In this document: one piece after another, positions 25,139 to 40,800 of the stretch
How positions within the stretch are numbered: position 1 is the first letter of the stretch
How the letters are laid out: each line of letters begins with the position of its first letter
From: Tanytarsus gracilentus
Lineage: Eukaryota > Arthropoda > Insecta > Diptera > Chironomidae
Length of the DNA stretch: 64,000 bases
NCBI GenBank assembly: GCA_038502055.1
Contig: JAXRKN010000044.1
Span: forward strand, 9,859,501-9,923,500
Direction of reading: 5' to 3'
Program-made: the position numbers and the translations under genes
The notes under the pieces: model-generated
Told to the model about the DNA's origin: nothing
Seen by the model: only the letters and a program-made list of their open reading frames with translations
Databases searched by the model: none

Positions 25139-28048
25139 TTTTGCTGTGTGTAACAGAAGACAAAAATTTAAATTTACGTGAGCGACATCTTCACAAAATT
25201 TGTGGAACTATGAAATATTAATTAAAGCTTAAATGTTCGGTATTTTGAAAGCAATGCTGTGTTTTGTTTGCATCAAATTGACAAGCCGCATTCATTATGT
25301 TTTATTTTGGTAATTTTATTTGTTTTAAGAGCCAACTGGATCTTTTGCAAAATGCTAACTGGATCTTTTCAAAACATGCTTTTTAATTTCACAATTTTCG
25401 GCGTTAATTCGATTAAACTCATTCGAGATTCACTTGAAATCACAAAACATGATGGTTGTGAAGAACAACGGACTATAATTAACACAAATAATTCATGAAT
25501 TACCTTCTTAAATTAAAATTTACTCGATTTTACAGTTATCAAAATTTTTGATCGTTTTTTTTGTGTAAGTTTTACCGTGAAACCTGAACCAAATGAAGCC
25601 TTGAAAATTTTTTTAGGCGGGAAATTAAATTTGAAAAAAAATTGAGAATATTTAAAAAGCTGTAAAATAAGTTTAAATAATTTATTTTTCTTTGTTTTAA
25701 ATTTAATTTTATTAAATTTTTCCTTCAAATTATTTCTTTCATTACAATTAGATTATAAATGTTGTTACTGCTCTTTCTCGCAACTGACTGATATTGCAAC
25801 ATTAAAAAATTCAATGAATGGAAATGAGAAATTAAATATGAATTTAAAATAAATCAAGGAGTGAAATTTTTAAAAAAAATTAATCTTAGATGTAGACATT
25901 CATTTGTCACATTAAAAAAATTATTAAACTCGAAGTTCTTTATCTCTGGTCCATAAAGTGCTTTTTACTCTGTGTTTAATGTGGGGTAGAACATTCATTA
26001 TTTTTCTTTAATTTAAAAATAAAATGCATAACATTTTACATCGAATTTTTTAAGTTTTTAGCTTTTCAAAATGATAAAAAAATTAGCGATAAAAATTATT
26101 CACTTCTTTCTTAGCAATTTGACCAATTTTTTTTATATGCTTATATCTTACATTTTTTTCGTCATTTAGAACAATTGAACACGACCCTCAGTTATGATCA
26201 GTTTATGCAAGGGTTTTCAGTGTGTTTTAAGAAAGTTGTTAAATTATTATCGATTGCGATAGAAAAGTGCAACTGACAAATTTAAACCACAAAATTGTGT
26301 TCAAATTACAAATGTTTTAGATTTTATTTTATTAAACCTCTTTTTGCCTGTTACAATTCGTGATAAATCATTATTTATTTTGGTTTTTAAGTAAGATCTA
26401 CAGGGTACATAAAAGACAGTAGTTTTTATCTAAGATATATTTCATAGAAAAAAAATTCAAAAGTAGGATTAGAAAATGTTCATTGGGGGGTTTTAAAAAA
26501 GCATTCAGCACAATCCTAAATTGCATTAAATTCTCGTTTTAATATTTAACGCAAAGTTCTTTCAACCGAAGCTCCATTACTTTGGGGTTTTATCCAAAAT
26601 GAGCTTAATTATCATTTTAAGATTTTATACTTGAATCCCCCCGAACAATTTAATGACACATTATTAAAAAGGATGTGAGCTCATATTGTGACATGTGTCT
26701 AAAAAGAGGTTTTACGAATGGAGAGGCTATTTTGGTGTTTGCTTGCAAATATTTGCTTTTATATGCTCGAGGTGTGCCATTTTGATATTTCTTGCGGGAA
26801 GATGGTGGTGTGGGAGCAAATGAAAGAATTTTTAATCTTTTTCTTTCGCTAATTGATGAAATTGTCAATTGCAATTCTTGTTTCGGTCGCAAATATTTTT
26901 TCATGATAATTTTTTATTCGCCTCAAGATGCTTTTATAGTTTTTAAAATTACTTTGAAGCCTTTTTAATTTTAAATTTTAATATTTAAACGCACTTAAAA
27001 TTAAAATACGCAGTTAAATAAGTTAATTAGTGAATGAGAATAAAATCATTTTTCGCTTGGAGGTTATCGTGAGAGGGTCGCGACACTAGCTTAAAAAATT
27101 AAAACATGTCCAACCCTCTGCAGAATTTTACCCCTCGTTTTTAATTAGTTTTTCTCCTGTTAAAAAACTTTCCTATTGCTACAACTTTCTCGCCCATCGC
27201 CTGCCAAATAACTTTCATCAACCTTTTACTCCAATCGAACCAAATGAAGATGAAGAATCCATAAAAATTTCTACTAAACAATTTGAATGCTTTGGCAATT
27301 ACAATTAAGAAGATTATTTAACTGGAATGGGAGAAAAGAGAAAGAAGAAAAAGGTGAAATTTGCGGAACAAAGTTAATGACATGCACAAGTGTATATTTA
27401 TGGTTGTAGTTGCATTGTGTTTTAGTTAATCAATAACAAATTAATTAACTTATCACTCCGTGCTGCCAATAATAAAAAAATATCAAAATAAGAAGAAGAA
27501 GAAAAAATCAATTAAACGGAAGCACAAAATAAAAATGGAAAAATAATTCAATAAAAAGTCGTTAGAAGTCATTAAAACTTTTTTCCAACGAGTGAGCTAG
27601 GGACAAAAGTTTTTCCATTTTGGGATTGTAGATAAATTAAGTCACGATGGACAAAAAGTTTATTTGGAATTTTTTTTGATATTAAACAAATTCAAAAATT
27701 TACAAAATTAAAACATTTTTGATACAAAACTCATAAAGAAAATTAATAAATTCTCAAAATAATTTTTATACAAATTCGAAACTTTCAGCGATGTAAATTT
27801 TATATCATCAAAAATTGAAGTCGACTAAAAGTTTTTAATTAATTATACAAAATGAACACAGAAACTAAAAGCACTCAATAAAAATTAACTCATAATTGTT
27901 TAATATAATTCTCAAGAACCTATAACAAGAACAAAAACTTCATCAGTGTTGGTGTAAAACATAAAATTAATTTTTCATTTTGTCCGGATCACGATAAGAC
28001 GGCTCCGGATAAAGTCAGTGTGATTTAAAAAGAGAAGATTTAAGTAAT
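25139..28048. other. AGO3 upstream region and non-coding spacer
   Basis: The AGO3 promoter should lie just above 25138 on the minus strand. On that strand CACACAG sits a few bases before the ATG (near 25146-25152) and could be a 5' UTR splice acceptor, but I cannot prove it. The rest is AT-rich spacer with no supported gene. The open frames (for example 25259-25498 on plus and 26650-26904 on minus) lack recognisable motifs. Confidence 0.5.
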
Positions 28049-28154
28049 TTACATAATCGAGCATTTTCCTTTTTCGGCCCACGGATTATTTTTCTTATCG
28101 ACGGCGTGAATAAGTGGATCGTTCTTCTCATTTTCCTCTATAAACTCGCGCATC
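28049..28154 (-). CDS. Ggamma30A: G-protein gamma subunit Ggamma30A, terminal coding exon
   Basis: This exon encodes the second half of a heterotrimeric G-protein gamma subunit, which forms the membrane-anchored beta-gamma dimer. It reads MREFIEENEKNDPLIHAVDK, then KNNPWAEKGK, and ends in the CAAX box CSIM and a TAA stop. The Met at the last position favours farnesylation. The upstream border is a TTTTTTAG acceptor at 28156-28155, and the first base completes an Ala codon begun in the coding exon at 43149. The joined protein is 64 aa, matching the family's usual 60-75. NPW plus the CAAX box is diagnostic, and the sequence resembles the Drosophila photoreceptor-type gamma (Ggamma30A) far more than Ggamma1. 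The exon is too short for ordinary ORF calling. Confidence 0.92.
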
Positions 28155-31100
28155 CTAAAAAAGAGAAGAAAAAAATTTGATAATTAAGTTGAGAAAATAA
28201 TTAGCGGCATCTGCTGACTTTCTCAAAAATTGGATTCACGTGCGAGGAATTTAAATTGGAGCCGTGAACATTTTTGCTAAAAGTTTTTAAAAATAAATCA
28301 AAATTTCCATCCCTTGATTTCTTGAAGCTTTTTATTCGCATTTAATTATCTCCATTTTATTTCACGATCGGAAATCTCGCAATATTCTCTTCTCGATTGT
28401 TTAATTTTCTAATTTTATTCATTCTCATTACGAATAAATCACCCACGCCCAGCTCTATAAAAGTCAAAGTGTATCGTAAGTCGGTATGGAAAAGAGAATT
28501 ATGGCACTAGCTTTTATCTTAATTGTTTGAAACATTTATAACATCGCTTTCAATCACGCCATCTTAATTAATTGACGCAATCAGGATGTTTTTGTTGTGT
28601 CGAGGCAGTGGAAATATGATAAAAGGAAAATTTTGCATTTTTTTAGCCGTCTTGTTTCTAAATTAATCAAAATGAAATAAGAGAATCACTTTTAGCATTT
28701 TCGAGTCAATTAAGAAGGATTTACACCCAACAAAAAAGAGTATCCCTGATGTCTCCATTGTTGGACGAAAAAAAATGAGGACGAAAGGTTAAAAAGCATC
28801 ATTGAGAAATGCCAGTAGAGGAAATAAGAAGTGAAGGCATCACGTAACAATTTTTCAACCCAAAAAAAAAATCAACTCGACCCCGGCACCAGCAGGACGA
28901 AAAGGAAAATAAATTTTGTAGAGTGAAGGAAAAAATTGAACGTTTTCATTTTTCATCTGTTTTTTGATCTTTTCATGTCGTGTTCTATCCATCGTCATAG
29001 CTCGAAGCTCTTTGGAAATTTATTTAGAAATACTAGGGTGGAAAAGTGACACCAATTAATTTGGGGGGTGAGTTAGAATTTTGGGAGTGGTCGCGTGATT
29101 TTTAAGATTCACTTGAATCAACTCAAATTTATTTTTGTCCCTCTCAATATCAAAGAATTTCTATCAAACCCCTTTTTTCCATTATTCTTTAATTGATGCA
29201 TTAAATTACGATAATAAAAAAGGTATGGAAATTTTCCACTTCAACATCCTTGTAAAATCGCAATTTTTCCTTTATACCGCACAAAATTAATGATCAAGTC
29301 CCTTCGCAATTCGCTTTAAGCCCATCAGTATGATTGCCATACAAAATCTCTATCACAAAAGAGAATCTTGAGTTCTCTTAAATCGAGCTTGGATTTTTTT
29401 TGTCTAGGCAGTAACTTTTGCCCTTCTTTTCATCGATTCAAGTTGAAGCCCAAGAGACGAAAGGGCTCTCACACGCTTCACATCGTGTTATTTAAAGATT
29501 GTGAGGATGCTTACAGTGATCTCAAAGATGAGATAAGAAGAAATTCTCTTCCGATCGTAAAATTCTTCGTTGTTTCCTCTGCGCTGATTTCTGCTCTTAT
29601 TTTTCTCTCTCAACTAGCACAAAAACAAACAATTTAGAATCAATTTTTTACGAGCTCTCTTTAAAGTTAATTTCATTACTTTGTTGTCTCATTGTAACTG
29701 AGATAGATGGTGAATGAAAGTCCTGAGAGAAATTTCAACAGACAGTGGCAATGAAAAGTTATGGTTTGTCGTAAAGGTTTATGGAGTTTAAGGCGATGAC
29801 AAAAAAATAAAAATTAATAAGAAATTTTTGGAAAACTTGAGATATACTTTTGAAAAAGTTTAATAAATCTCAACCTGATTTTTCCCAGTGCACGAGTTGT
29901 AATTTATTAAGACATTTAATCCCTGCAAGGAAAAATGGATTACGAAAACTTTTTATATATAAATTTCTTCATGCAATTGCCACCCAACAAGCCATCAGCT
30001 CTAAACAACAACAGAATTTAAGTGGAGTGAGAAAGACACGTGGGTAAAAGAAAGTTGAGAAGTTTTTTCTTTAATGGAATTTTAATGAAGTTGTGTGGAA
30101 GAAGAAGAAAAATTTTCCTTTTTCTTTTTTATTAATTAAGGTAAATAATAAGGGGGGGAGGAATCATCAATTAAAATTTGGTTAAAATATTTCATTTTTT
30201 AAAATATTTAATTTAAGTTGTATTATGGACAAAAATCTCTATTTTATTAAATTTCATTTCAAAAAGCTCTAACACTGAATTTAAATTTTTTGTGGGAGTT
30301 CTCACCCCTTGAAATAAATTTAGATATGAAACGAAGTTCGTGGTTGATGTTTAAATATTGCTTATTTTCAACGTTGCAACTTACAATATAATGAGCAAGG
30401 ATTGGATAATGAGCTTCAAAAATTTTCATACCCAAAAATATACTTTTTAACACACAATCCCATTAACACGAGAAAATTACGAAATTTTCAACCACAACTC
30501 AATTTATGAATGTTTGTTTGACTGACGGGATGGAAAATTAATATTTATTTTAAAAACTTTTTAATTTATTTTTTTACAGTGCGACACATGGCAATTTTGA
30601 GTGACGGTTGATAAGCGTAAAAAATTTTGTTTTTTTTTCTGCACGAAAATTTTAATTTTAGACCCAAAAGTGCGCACAAAACGGAGATAAAACTCTGGTT
30701 TTTGCTTTGGTTATCGAAACAACTAAGAAGTCACAAGCGAAAGCTGATGAAAGAGCAGCAAAGAGCAATAATCTTGCCCCTGAGGGTCGATATGTCGACA
30801 TTTTGAAGCAAAAATTTAATGAAAATCTCTCGAGCGATGTTCGAACGTGCCTTTTATTCTTTTCATTTTAACATCGATGGCTTGCGGCATATACTGAAAA
30901 TCCATTTTCATTTCATTTTCACCGATAACATTTTTCATTCCTCTTCTTGTTGACAGCATCGAGTTTCGTGTCTCAATGGAAGACATTCACGATTATTTTC
31001 TTTGCAAAGTTTTCAGTGTCGTAATGCGGATTGGGAGCATTGAAAAAATTTGAATAATTTAGGAATAAAATTTGAGTTTACATTAAATTTCAATTTTGAC

Positions 31101-31360
31101 GTAATTTTGAGAATTTAAAATTTTTCTGATTTAATTTTCAACTTGATAAATTTATTAAAATTTTCCACTTCACGACAAACATCTGTCATGTTCATGCACT
31201 CTCGTTGTCTGCTTTCTCATGAGTAATGAGGTTAAGAAGCTTCAATAATTTTTTGTAGCTTTATTATTGGAGAAGCTTAAAATGTCTCATCACTTTGTTA
31301 AGAAATATATTGAAATTTGAGACAATAAAAGTTTTACATAATTCTAAAATTTTTAAAAAC

Positions 31361-31882
<522 letters not shown>

Positions 31883-34800
31883 TATTTCCATCATTATCAA
31901 CTTTATGAGTGACGATAATTAATGAGAGGAATTTTGCTCGATAATAAACTTTTCAACCGCTAACGATGGAAATTATGAGTAATTTCAAGAGCATACTTGA
32001 TCATTAGGGTTTTAATTGTGGACTTTTGTGTGAGGAAAATGTTAATCATTAAATTCTCGTGTTACATGGTAGATGAAAGTGATTTTACGAAGGGTGGTTG
32101 ACTCAGGTTTCATCCCTTCTTAGTTAATTGAAAAATATTATCAAAGAACAATTTTAAACTTCTGTTTAAATAATTTCCACAAACTACTTCAAAAAAGTTT
32201 CGCTCTCTAAATTAATTAAACTTTCGAATTCTCTAAATATTTCAAAAGATTTTGCTCTCCCGCATTTGAACTTTAGCACTTTTTACTCTGGAGCTCAATT
32301 CGAATAATCATTTTAATTTATCTTTCTATTTCACCCTCGAAGCGCTCTCATTTTACAAATAATATTATTTCATTTTCGCACTTCAGCTTCATGGCACTCG
32401 AAGCAATGAGATCAGCTTTCTTTATTTATCTCATTAATCATGTCGAGAGAATGCTGAATTCAAGTGTCGTTTTAGCGTCATAAAGTGCTGAAATTTCTAT
32501 ATTTTCATTATTCAGGAGAGTTCTGTGACGAGGAGTATGCACACGAAAGTCGCAACTAAGATGGGTCATATTTATATTCTCCTTATTCGCCATCCCCTTT
32601 GGCATATTTTATTTGGTGCGAATTTCTCTCGAGACTCTCAAGACGTGAAAATAATTTCATTTATTTTCACTTCTATGCTTCGAGAGCTGCTTTCGATGCT
32701 CTTAATTACTGCTGACATCCCGAGAAATTAGAAATATTGCCTACTTCCCTATTGACAAAAAATAGCTGGTTTGGACAGAAAATTACTTAATGATTGCTTT
32801 AAGCAAAGAAAAAAAATCAGCATTTTCAATGGAAGGAGAAAGTTTTCGTTGATTTTATTTAAACAGTCGTTACCAACGTCTAGATGGTTCTACTGCTTAA
32901 AAAATTTGACATTAGGTGATAAATATTTCAAATATTGAAATATAAATCTCAAAAAGTGACTTGAAAATAAATTTAAATTTTAAAAATTTGAGCAACCGAC
33001 AAAGTCAATCACATCGGTTTGCATTTTTTATGTTCCAATAATTTAATAATTCATAATTTTAGCAAATTGGGGTATAAAAATGCAAAAAAGTACCCTTAAC
33101 TAAAATGTATTCAAAAATGCTAATTTGATCATTTTCGCAGACCCCAAATTATATTTCGCGGTTAATTAGAGATAACAGCTTGAGATTGTGAGATTTTTAT
33201 TATGAACAAAAAAAGTTTTGTTTAAGTGCGTCCCTTGCGATTTAATTCAGTAACAACCCCCGCAGTCGTTTTTGTGCGATCATCCTCCGTCGTTTAAATC
33301 AATGTGTACATCTGGCGTGTGTGCCATGACTGACTGTCTAGTGGATCATAGAATCCAGATTGCAGCATCACGTAAGAGAGCTTTAGTACTTTAATATCAG
33401 TTGAATGAAATCTCTCATGAAGATGGAAAAAACTTATTAAATGCAAATTCTCCTGAACAACTTTAGATGGGTTTGCGGCGGATAATGACTTCACTTCCTT
33501 TTAAAGTTGATTCAGTTTTCTAAGTGAAAACTTTTTACTTTCAAGAGAATTGCTTAAGTTGAAAAAAAAAAGTTTTATGGATGTTTGAAAAGTTAGTTTT
33601 TCAGAACTTAAACATTGATGATTTAATTTAAAGTTTTTACAATTAAAACTTAAATTTAAAGGAATTTTTTAAGGAAAAAAATTTAATTAAGCTCAAATCG
33701 TTTAAATTTACATTCAAATCGGAGGATTAAAATTTCAATTCTAGCTTCATTCTTTCAAATTTCCACAACATAAAAGACGAAGAACAATCACGTCAACCCT
33801 CAAGCTTTATGCTCCGGAAGACAACATCCGCCATTTCAGAAGGGACCATGAAAAATAACATTACAAAATGTTTTATAAATAGATTTAAATTTCCTCGCTC
33901 TTAATCTCCACTATGCATTTTAAATTGTCTACTTTATTCTGTTGTTCAGTAGTATGAAAATAGCCTAGCAATTTGCAGGTCATGCTTTTTTCCGGATGAT
34001 TGTGGAGGTGGCAAATTTAAGGCAATTTACTGACGTCGAGTACAAATCCGTAATTTGTATCTCTGCATTTTTACAACATTTTGAAATAAAAACTTTTGCT
34101 TTCTCTCTTGAGTTATGTTTATGGCACATTTTTATGTACATGTGAGTCTGCGAATGTAATAAAGATGCTTTTTATGCAGAACAAGTGTTCAACTCTCGCT
34201 TTGAATTTTTTAACATTCGCAAATGGCTTTTCCATCATGTCGATGACGTGATACTGCAAATATTTGAATAGAATCATGCAAAAAGCTTTTTTTTTGTGAT
34301 GAAATTTTTTTGCTGTTCAGAAATAACTTTTCATTTATTGCCATGTTGCTGGCTGCTATTTATTTTTTTGTGCGAAGCACTTTGAATAAAATATAAGGGA
34401 AGAAATTTTGCAAGAGGAGAACTTTTTTATTTTTACGTTTAAAATTTTATAGATCTAAAGAAATTAAAATTCGTAAACCAACGTTTTAACGCTTTGAAAA
34501 ATATTACCCACCCTCCAACTCACAACCTAGATACTTTCACATGCTGCTTTTTAAACGAAACTTTTTTGATGAATGTTTAAATTTCACTTCGTTAAAGTTG
34601 AACCACACGCAACAGCATAACAACCTTAGATAAACCGCTAACAATTTATGCTAAACATATATCTTCTCAACACATCGCATGCCATGAATGAAGTTTATAT
34701 TTTGGGGAGAAAGAATCAAATTTTAAATTTCTTCGTGTGCAGATGGAAGAATTTAAAAAATTTATGTGAAAGCTTAATTTTGATCGTATAAAAAATTTAA

Positions 34801-37800
34801 GACAGCATTACCTGAAAATGTTTACGAGAAAGGTCGGTTCTTTTAGGGTTCATAAAGTTTCGTGGAATTTAATGAACATGTTTTGGGTTAGTGTTGGAAT
34901 TTTTATTAAAAAGATTTCATAATTAAAAAAAATTGCGAGAGAATTTAGAAAAGATTCTTAATGAATTTTTCATGAACACATTTTCAAAGCTTTTCAAGGA
35001 AAATTCTCGTTATCAAGTTTTTTAAATTGATACCTCTGGCCTTTCATCAAGCTTATCTTTGCTATGTTAATTTTAAGCTTTATCACAGTGAGGCGAGTCT
35101 CATGGCAATTTCAAATTCCCTTAGGTCGCTTTTGAAATTTATATTTTTTTCGCTTTGAGCGTCATCGTCGTCAAAAGATGATGAAAAATGTTTTGAGTAA
35201 TTTAACAAAGCTACCGAAATGCTGCCGGCTGTTATTGAGAATTATGACGTAAATTTTGTTTCTTCTCTCTGAAGCATAAAAATTTCAATTTCACTTCTTA
35301 TTTCATGCGAATATCAATAAATGTGTCAAAGTTTCCATTTCGTAAGCTCATAAAAAGCTCAACGGAAATGGATGTGAATGTGCGAGATGTGTTAGCATTA
35401 TTAATGTCACGCCTCTCTTACATGACTTATAAGATGTGTAGGTAGGTGCGATGGAAGTAATAAAAAGTACTTTCTAAAAATATAATTTTTTATTGCTTTC
35501 CATTTGAGTAAAAAATTGATAAAATTCGCTTTGTAAAATTTATTGGTGATGTGAAATTTTGCCGCTTTTAACAGAAATAAAAATTGAGTTATGAAAATTG
35601 CAAATTTAACATTTATCGGAGCGGATATTATCCATTTTATATGTAGATTTTGTGGTTTTAAACATTATTTTCAGGGATTGTTTTCGCATGCACACACAGT
35701 TGAGGTCTGATTTATTTACAATTTTCGGTATCCTCGAGGTTTATTCTGGTTGAATTGTTTGGTTGAAATGCAGAAAGTCTTAAAAAATTAAATCGAGCTT
35801 GAATTTTTAATGAAGCTTAATTTTTGAAAGCATTAAATTAAATTAAAATATAAAAGCATTAAAGTGCAACAAAGTATAAAAAATTCAATTCAAAATTTGT
35901 TCTAACAAAAAAATCAATTTCGAAAAAGTTTTTCTTTAATCTTATTCAAACCTATCCGAAAACTTTTCTAATGAACCTTAAAAACTACCGAAAAAGTTTT
36001 GTCACCCATAATCTTTAATTTCCCTTCGAAGATCCCAAAACTTTTTTCTCTGAAGGAAATTCACAATTTTTCTGACAAATGTTCTCGAGATAGTTTAGTA
36101 AAAAGTTATGAAAAAAGTTTCAAATTTCCTCTCACTTCCCATCGTCATCCTTTTTTTCGGCTTCTTCTCTTCAATAAAATAATTTAAGAGAGGTTCCAAC
36201 AGATGCGATGCGTATATCGAAAAAAAATCCACAATTTCCGACTATTGTTTGTGAGCAAAAAAATATCGCAAATGGTGAGCGAAAGGCGGAAGAAAAAAAT
36301 TTCATTTTATGGAGCTTTTCAAACTTCATCCCTTTTCAATATTTTCAACTTGCGGTAGAAAATTCAATTTTTACACACCGAGAAGAACATCATTGAGATT
36401 ATATCATGTTTGTTTGCTTCACTTCGGGGGGTATGGTGGAAAAATAACAAAATCTTATTTTAGCCCCGATGGTCAGAGCTTTAGTGGTTTACATTTTAGT
36501 CAGATTAGATTTAGGATTGTGTTTGATGAGCATGTGTTAAGCTCATTTTAAAATTAAAGTTTCATGACGAAAAATAATTTAACGTTTAAATGGGAATTCA
36601 TAAAATATTTTTCACATATTTGAACATAAAGCGTAATACCACGTACAAAAAAATTAATTCACCTTCTTAATTATTATTCTCTCCATAAAATTTCACCACT
36701 CACTAAATCATCACAATTCTCATTTAATTTTTCCCCTCACGCACTTCAGAGTTTCATTTCATGCTTTAGCTTTACATAACATTTATCCAACTAATAAGGA
36801 AAAGAAGAAAAAAGCCTTAATAGAATATGACTAAGGCGATCGATGAAATATTCAATGAGTTTCTCTTTTTTTCGGGTCAGAAAATCCTCTTTCACATGCA
36901 TGGACGAAAATCGTTCGTTCTTCATATTTTTGTATCAAAATTCAAATGTATGAGGTTTCTAATGAAGGGATATGACACTAATAATTTTAGTTACAGCATT
37001 TTGTTTTTTAAAATTTATAAACCGAAATTTTATAATAATTGGAAAAAGTTAATTAAAATATAGAAAGTGTCCATTCCCTTATATTTTTTGCATACATAAG
37101 AAACAATCAACACAGTCATAATTATGTGAAAATTCGTATTATTTTCCCACACAAAAGGAATGCTATCAACTTTTTTGTTACGAGAACAAAAGAACGTAAA
37201 ACAGGCCCCAGGTAAATTTTATCTTTCTCCCATCTGCATGACTTAACATCAAAAATAGCACTCACGCATCTACTCCAGTGCGTTCGTTGAGCCTTTGAAT
37301 AAATAAAATGTGAGATTTTTTGCATCCTTGGTTGATTTTTATGTCGCCACGAATGTTGAAGTAGGAAGCATGTTTTTGAAGGCTGAGTGATTTAAAGAGT
37401 GAGAAGGAAAAATCTTACAATAATTGGATGATTTTTGGATCAAAAATTCATTCGTCTGAGTGTAACGTGAGATTTGTTTCATTTATTTTAACTTTCAAGA
37501 GATTTTGTAAAAAATCGTCAACATTATTTTGAATTGATATTATTGTAAAAGAGACAGGCATTTCACATTGAAATTTAAAAGTGTTCCATCCCTGATTTGG
37601 TACAAAATTCACTTTAAATCCCACCGAAAATTTTTCTCTTCCAAAACTCAATTTCATTTTTCGGCATCCGAGATAAAATTTCAAATTCAAATTCACTCAA
37701 TCAATACGAATTTATTCCATGTATGGCTGTGTATAAAAGCCGGTAGAATTTTTTCGACCTCAAATCGTTTTCGCTTGAATTAACTTCCAATGTTTACGAA

Positions 37801-40800
37801 AGGATGCCGAAAGGCAACACCTTGAATGTGAAATTTTTCCGATATCCTTCTTTTATGAGAACAACAATGGTGAAGATGAGTTTCGTGTTATCTTCTGAAA
37901 TACACAAAAAGTTCAAAGCATGCAGCATCAAAATAAAGCCTGAAGGCAGCTCAAGAAGTAATTTTAATGTTTGAACAAGAGATGGAACACTGTATTTAAA
38001 TTAAAACTTTACATTGAATGAACTCCTTGGATTATTTTCCCTCTTAAATTTTTAAGCTCATTTCTTCCATATTTACTCGATCAATATTTGCATTGTGACT
38101 GAAAATTTAATTTGCATTCAGTATGGGAACGACAATATTCTTTTTCAAATTGACTTCCATCACTGTTACGATTTCAATATGCTTTCTGTACGTCTCCATT
38201 CGAAAGTTCCAATTACATATGCAATGGCTTTGTGTGTGCATTCAATATTGAAATATATATGGAGAAAATGCATGTACTGAGTTTTACATTTAAATTCTCC
38301 TCAGGGCAGTCTATGTTGACATGGAGACTGTTTTATGGCGCATCCGATATGGCATTGTAATTTTTCCATAATAATTTTGCAATTGGAAAAGATGAGAAAA
38401 TTTAATTAAATTTCTACACGTTCAAATTGAAATTTCAAGCTTTAAACTCGTTCAATGAAATCAATTCCTCAACTTTTGATAAATCAACAAAAATTTCTCA
38501 AACAAAAGCTCACTTTTTAACAATAATTTTTCCATAACTGACTGCCATGTCAAATTTTATGCCAATTTTTCCCCTCCTTCAAATGAACTTCTACATTTAA
38601 ATTCAATTAGCATCGGACATGACGTCGATAGAGAAATTGAATGTTCAGCAGATGGTTATTTTCATTTTGTTATATTGATGAGCTTTCAATACTTGCTGAA
38701 CTAAACGATAGAGAGAGAGTGAGCAACAAGAGACATGACATGACATGGATCATCATTAAATTGTTTTCCTCACTGCTCATTTTATCAGCCTTCAATCACA
38801 TTTCATTATTAAAATCGTTCATATTCACCGATGAGTATGTTTGAGAATTGTCACGTTTTTATTTGCCTGGTTCGAGCTTAAATGGATTGACGATTAGTTG
38901 ATGAGAGATTACGTGAACTAGAAAATTAAGACTTTGTGCAAGGGGTTTTGGATTTTTATTCGTCAAATTTTCAAATCCCCGCTGCCGCTGCATAAAACTG
39001 TACTGAAAACATTTTCAAATTTTAATTAGTTTTCCACAAAATTTGCCGACCCGTAATTAAAATATTCAACAAGCAATTACACAATTAAATTTCATACGCA
39101 ATGTAATTAGAAGTTTGTGAAAATTTTCCGCAAATCGTCGCAAATTTTAATTCATGCACCATAAATTTTTTTCAGAGAATTTTCAAGATCATTAAAACAA
39201 AGCAATTTGAAATGAAAGTAAAATTTACGATCTTGCATGAAAAGACATAAAACGAGTTAATTCCTTTCCGCTTTGGAGTGAACGGTAGCAGAGAAACCAT
39301 TCTAATAATTGCCTCAACCCTCACAGGCAGACACTGGATGGCATGCTGTTCTGTGCGAGGTGAATGACTGTCAAAAGCAGTGGGATAAAAACAAAGAGTA
39401 CAAAGTTTGTGAGCTCTGACGTTATGATGTGTGAGCAAGCATAAATTATACAGGAGAAAATATTTTAATTACTATGGAAATGGGTACATGAAGTTTAATA
39501 TTTTAAAACAGCAAAAATTTAATTCAATTTTCTTTGTCTCTCAAAATTATTTTCCGAAAATTTCTCAAGTCATAAAGTGAAAGAAATTCAGTGAACTCTC
39601 TCAAAGGCAAATTAATTAAATATTTTTTCTTCTCAATGCATACAAAAGCACAAAACAGCCTTGAGAGCACTCCTAATTTATTCGTCCAGTTGACATAAAA
39701 TCCTTTTATGGGTTAATATTGTTCTAAATAGCTTTGAGGGCCCTGAAATTCCATTGGCAAAAGAATAAATCACTTTTGGAACTGGTGAGAGTCCATTTTT
39801 GCGTCATCATCATCAAGCATTATGTTCACTAATGTAGTTATGCCACATATGGCTTGCGTGTGTGCGTCAAAATATTTCCATCGATTAACTTTAACTCCTT
39901 GATGGTTTACTGATTACACAAAGAAGATTTTAGTATAAAAAAGTTAAACTTTTTATCTTTTTTTAATTTTACGCTAAAAAAATGATTACTCCAATCTCCA
40001 GGTGCACTTTAACCCACACGCTCAACCACAATTTTGTCATTATGTCATTGATGAAATGTTCAGTCATTGGCACGCATCGCTTATCAACCTACTTTCATGG
40101 ATTTTAATGTCGCCAACAATCTTTTTGTAACGTCGAGAGTGATTTTAATGGAAAATGTGCTCAATGCTTGTCATTACTTTGTATGAATATCTCTCAATCT
40201 CTGTGGGGATTTTGTTTGTGAAATTGCAATGATAAAGTTTGAGGAATATGAGTCAGTGGTGGGAGATAGTAGGAAACATGGGGTGAAAAATTCGCAACAT
40301 CTAAAATTTAATATTGCAGTTTTTTTTCGTCCACTGGTTTAAAATAATTTTTCTCTAAACCTTTTTAGTAAAAACATTTTAAACTTTGCTTAGCATCAAA
40401 CAAAAAACTTTCTTCATTATCGTTCACTAACCCTCTCAGTAAAATAAATAATTTTAATTGCTAGAAAATTTTCCATTTTGACCTCATTTATTATGTAACT
40501 CAAAAAGCACTCGCCACCTCGAGTAAATTAAATGTGACCTTTTACGTCAAAAGCGAGCTTTATTGATCCACATGCTTTCGTGACTCATGTGTGTTATAAA
40601 ATCAAGACAGGGGTGGAAATTTGAGCTATCTAAATTGAATATTTCGAAATATCTCATAAAAACCAATTTTGGTATTATGATTTTTTCACCCCCTGAATTG
40701 TTGATGGAAAATTTTTAAAAAATCTTCAGGGATTTGCGTGTTTGAGGAAATTGATGGAAAAGTTAGTCAGAAGTGATTCATACGATATCATGGCAGAAAG

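Noticed and set aside
33294..33494. 66-codon minus-strand frame in a slightly GC-richer patch
   Set aside because: It has no recognisable motif or splice partners and is not enough to call a gene nested in the Ggamma30A intron.
40607..40697. Possible 90-bp hAT-like element (CAGGGGTGGAAA ... TTTCACCCCCTG)
   Set aside because: The ends are only loosely inverted and the flanks (AATCAAGA and AATTGTTG) do not form an 8-bp duplication.
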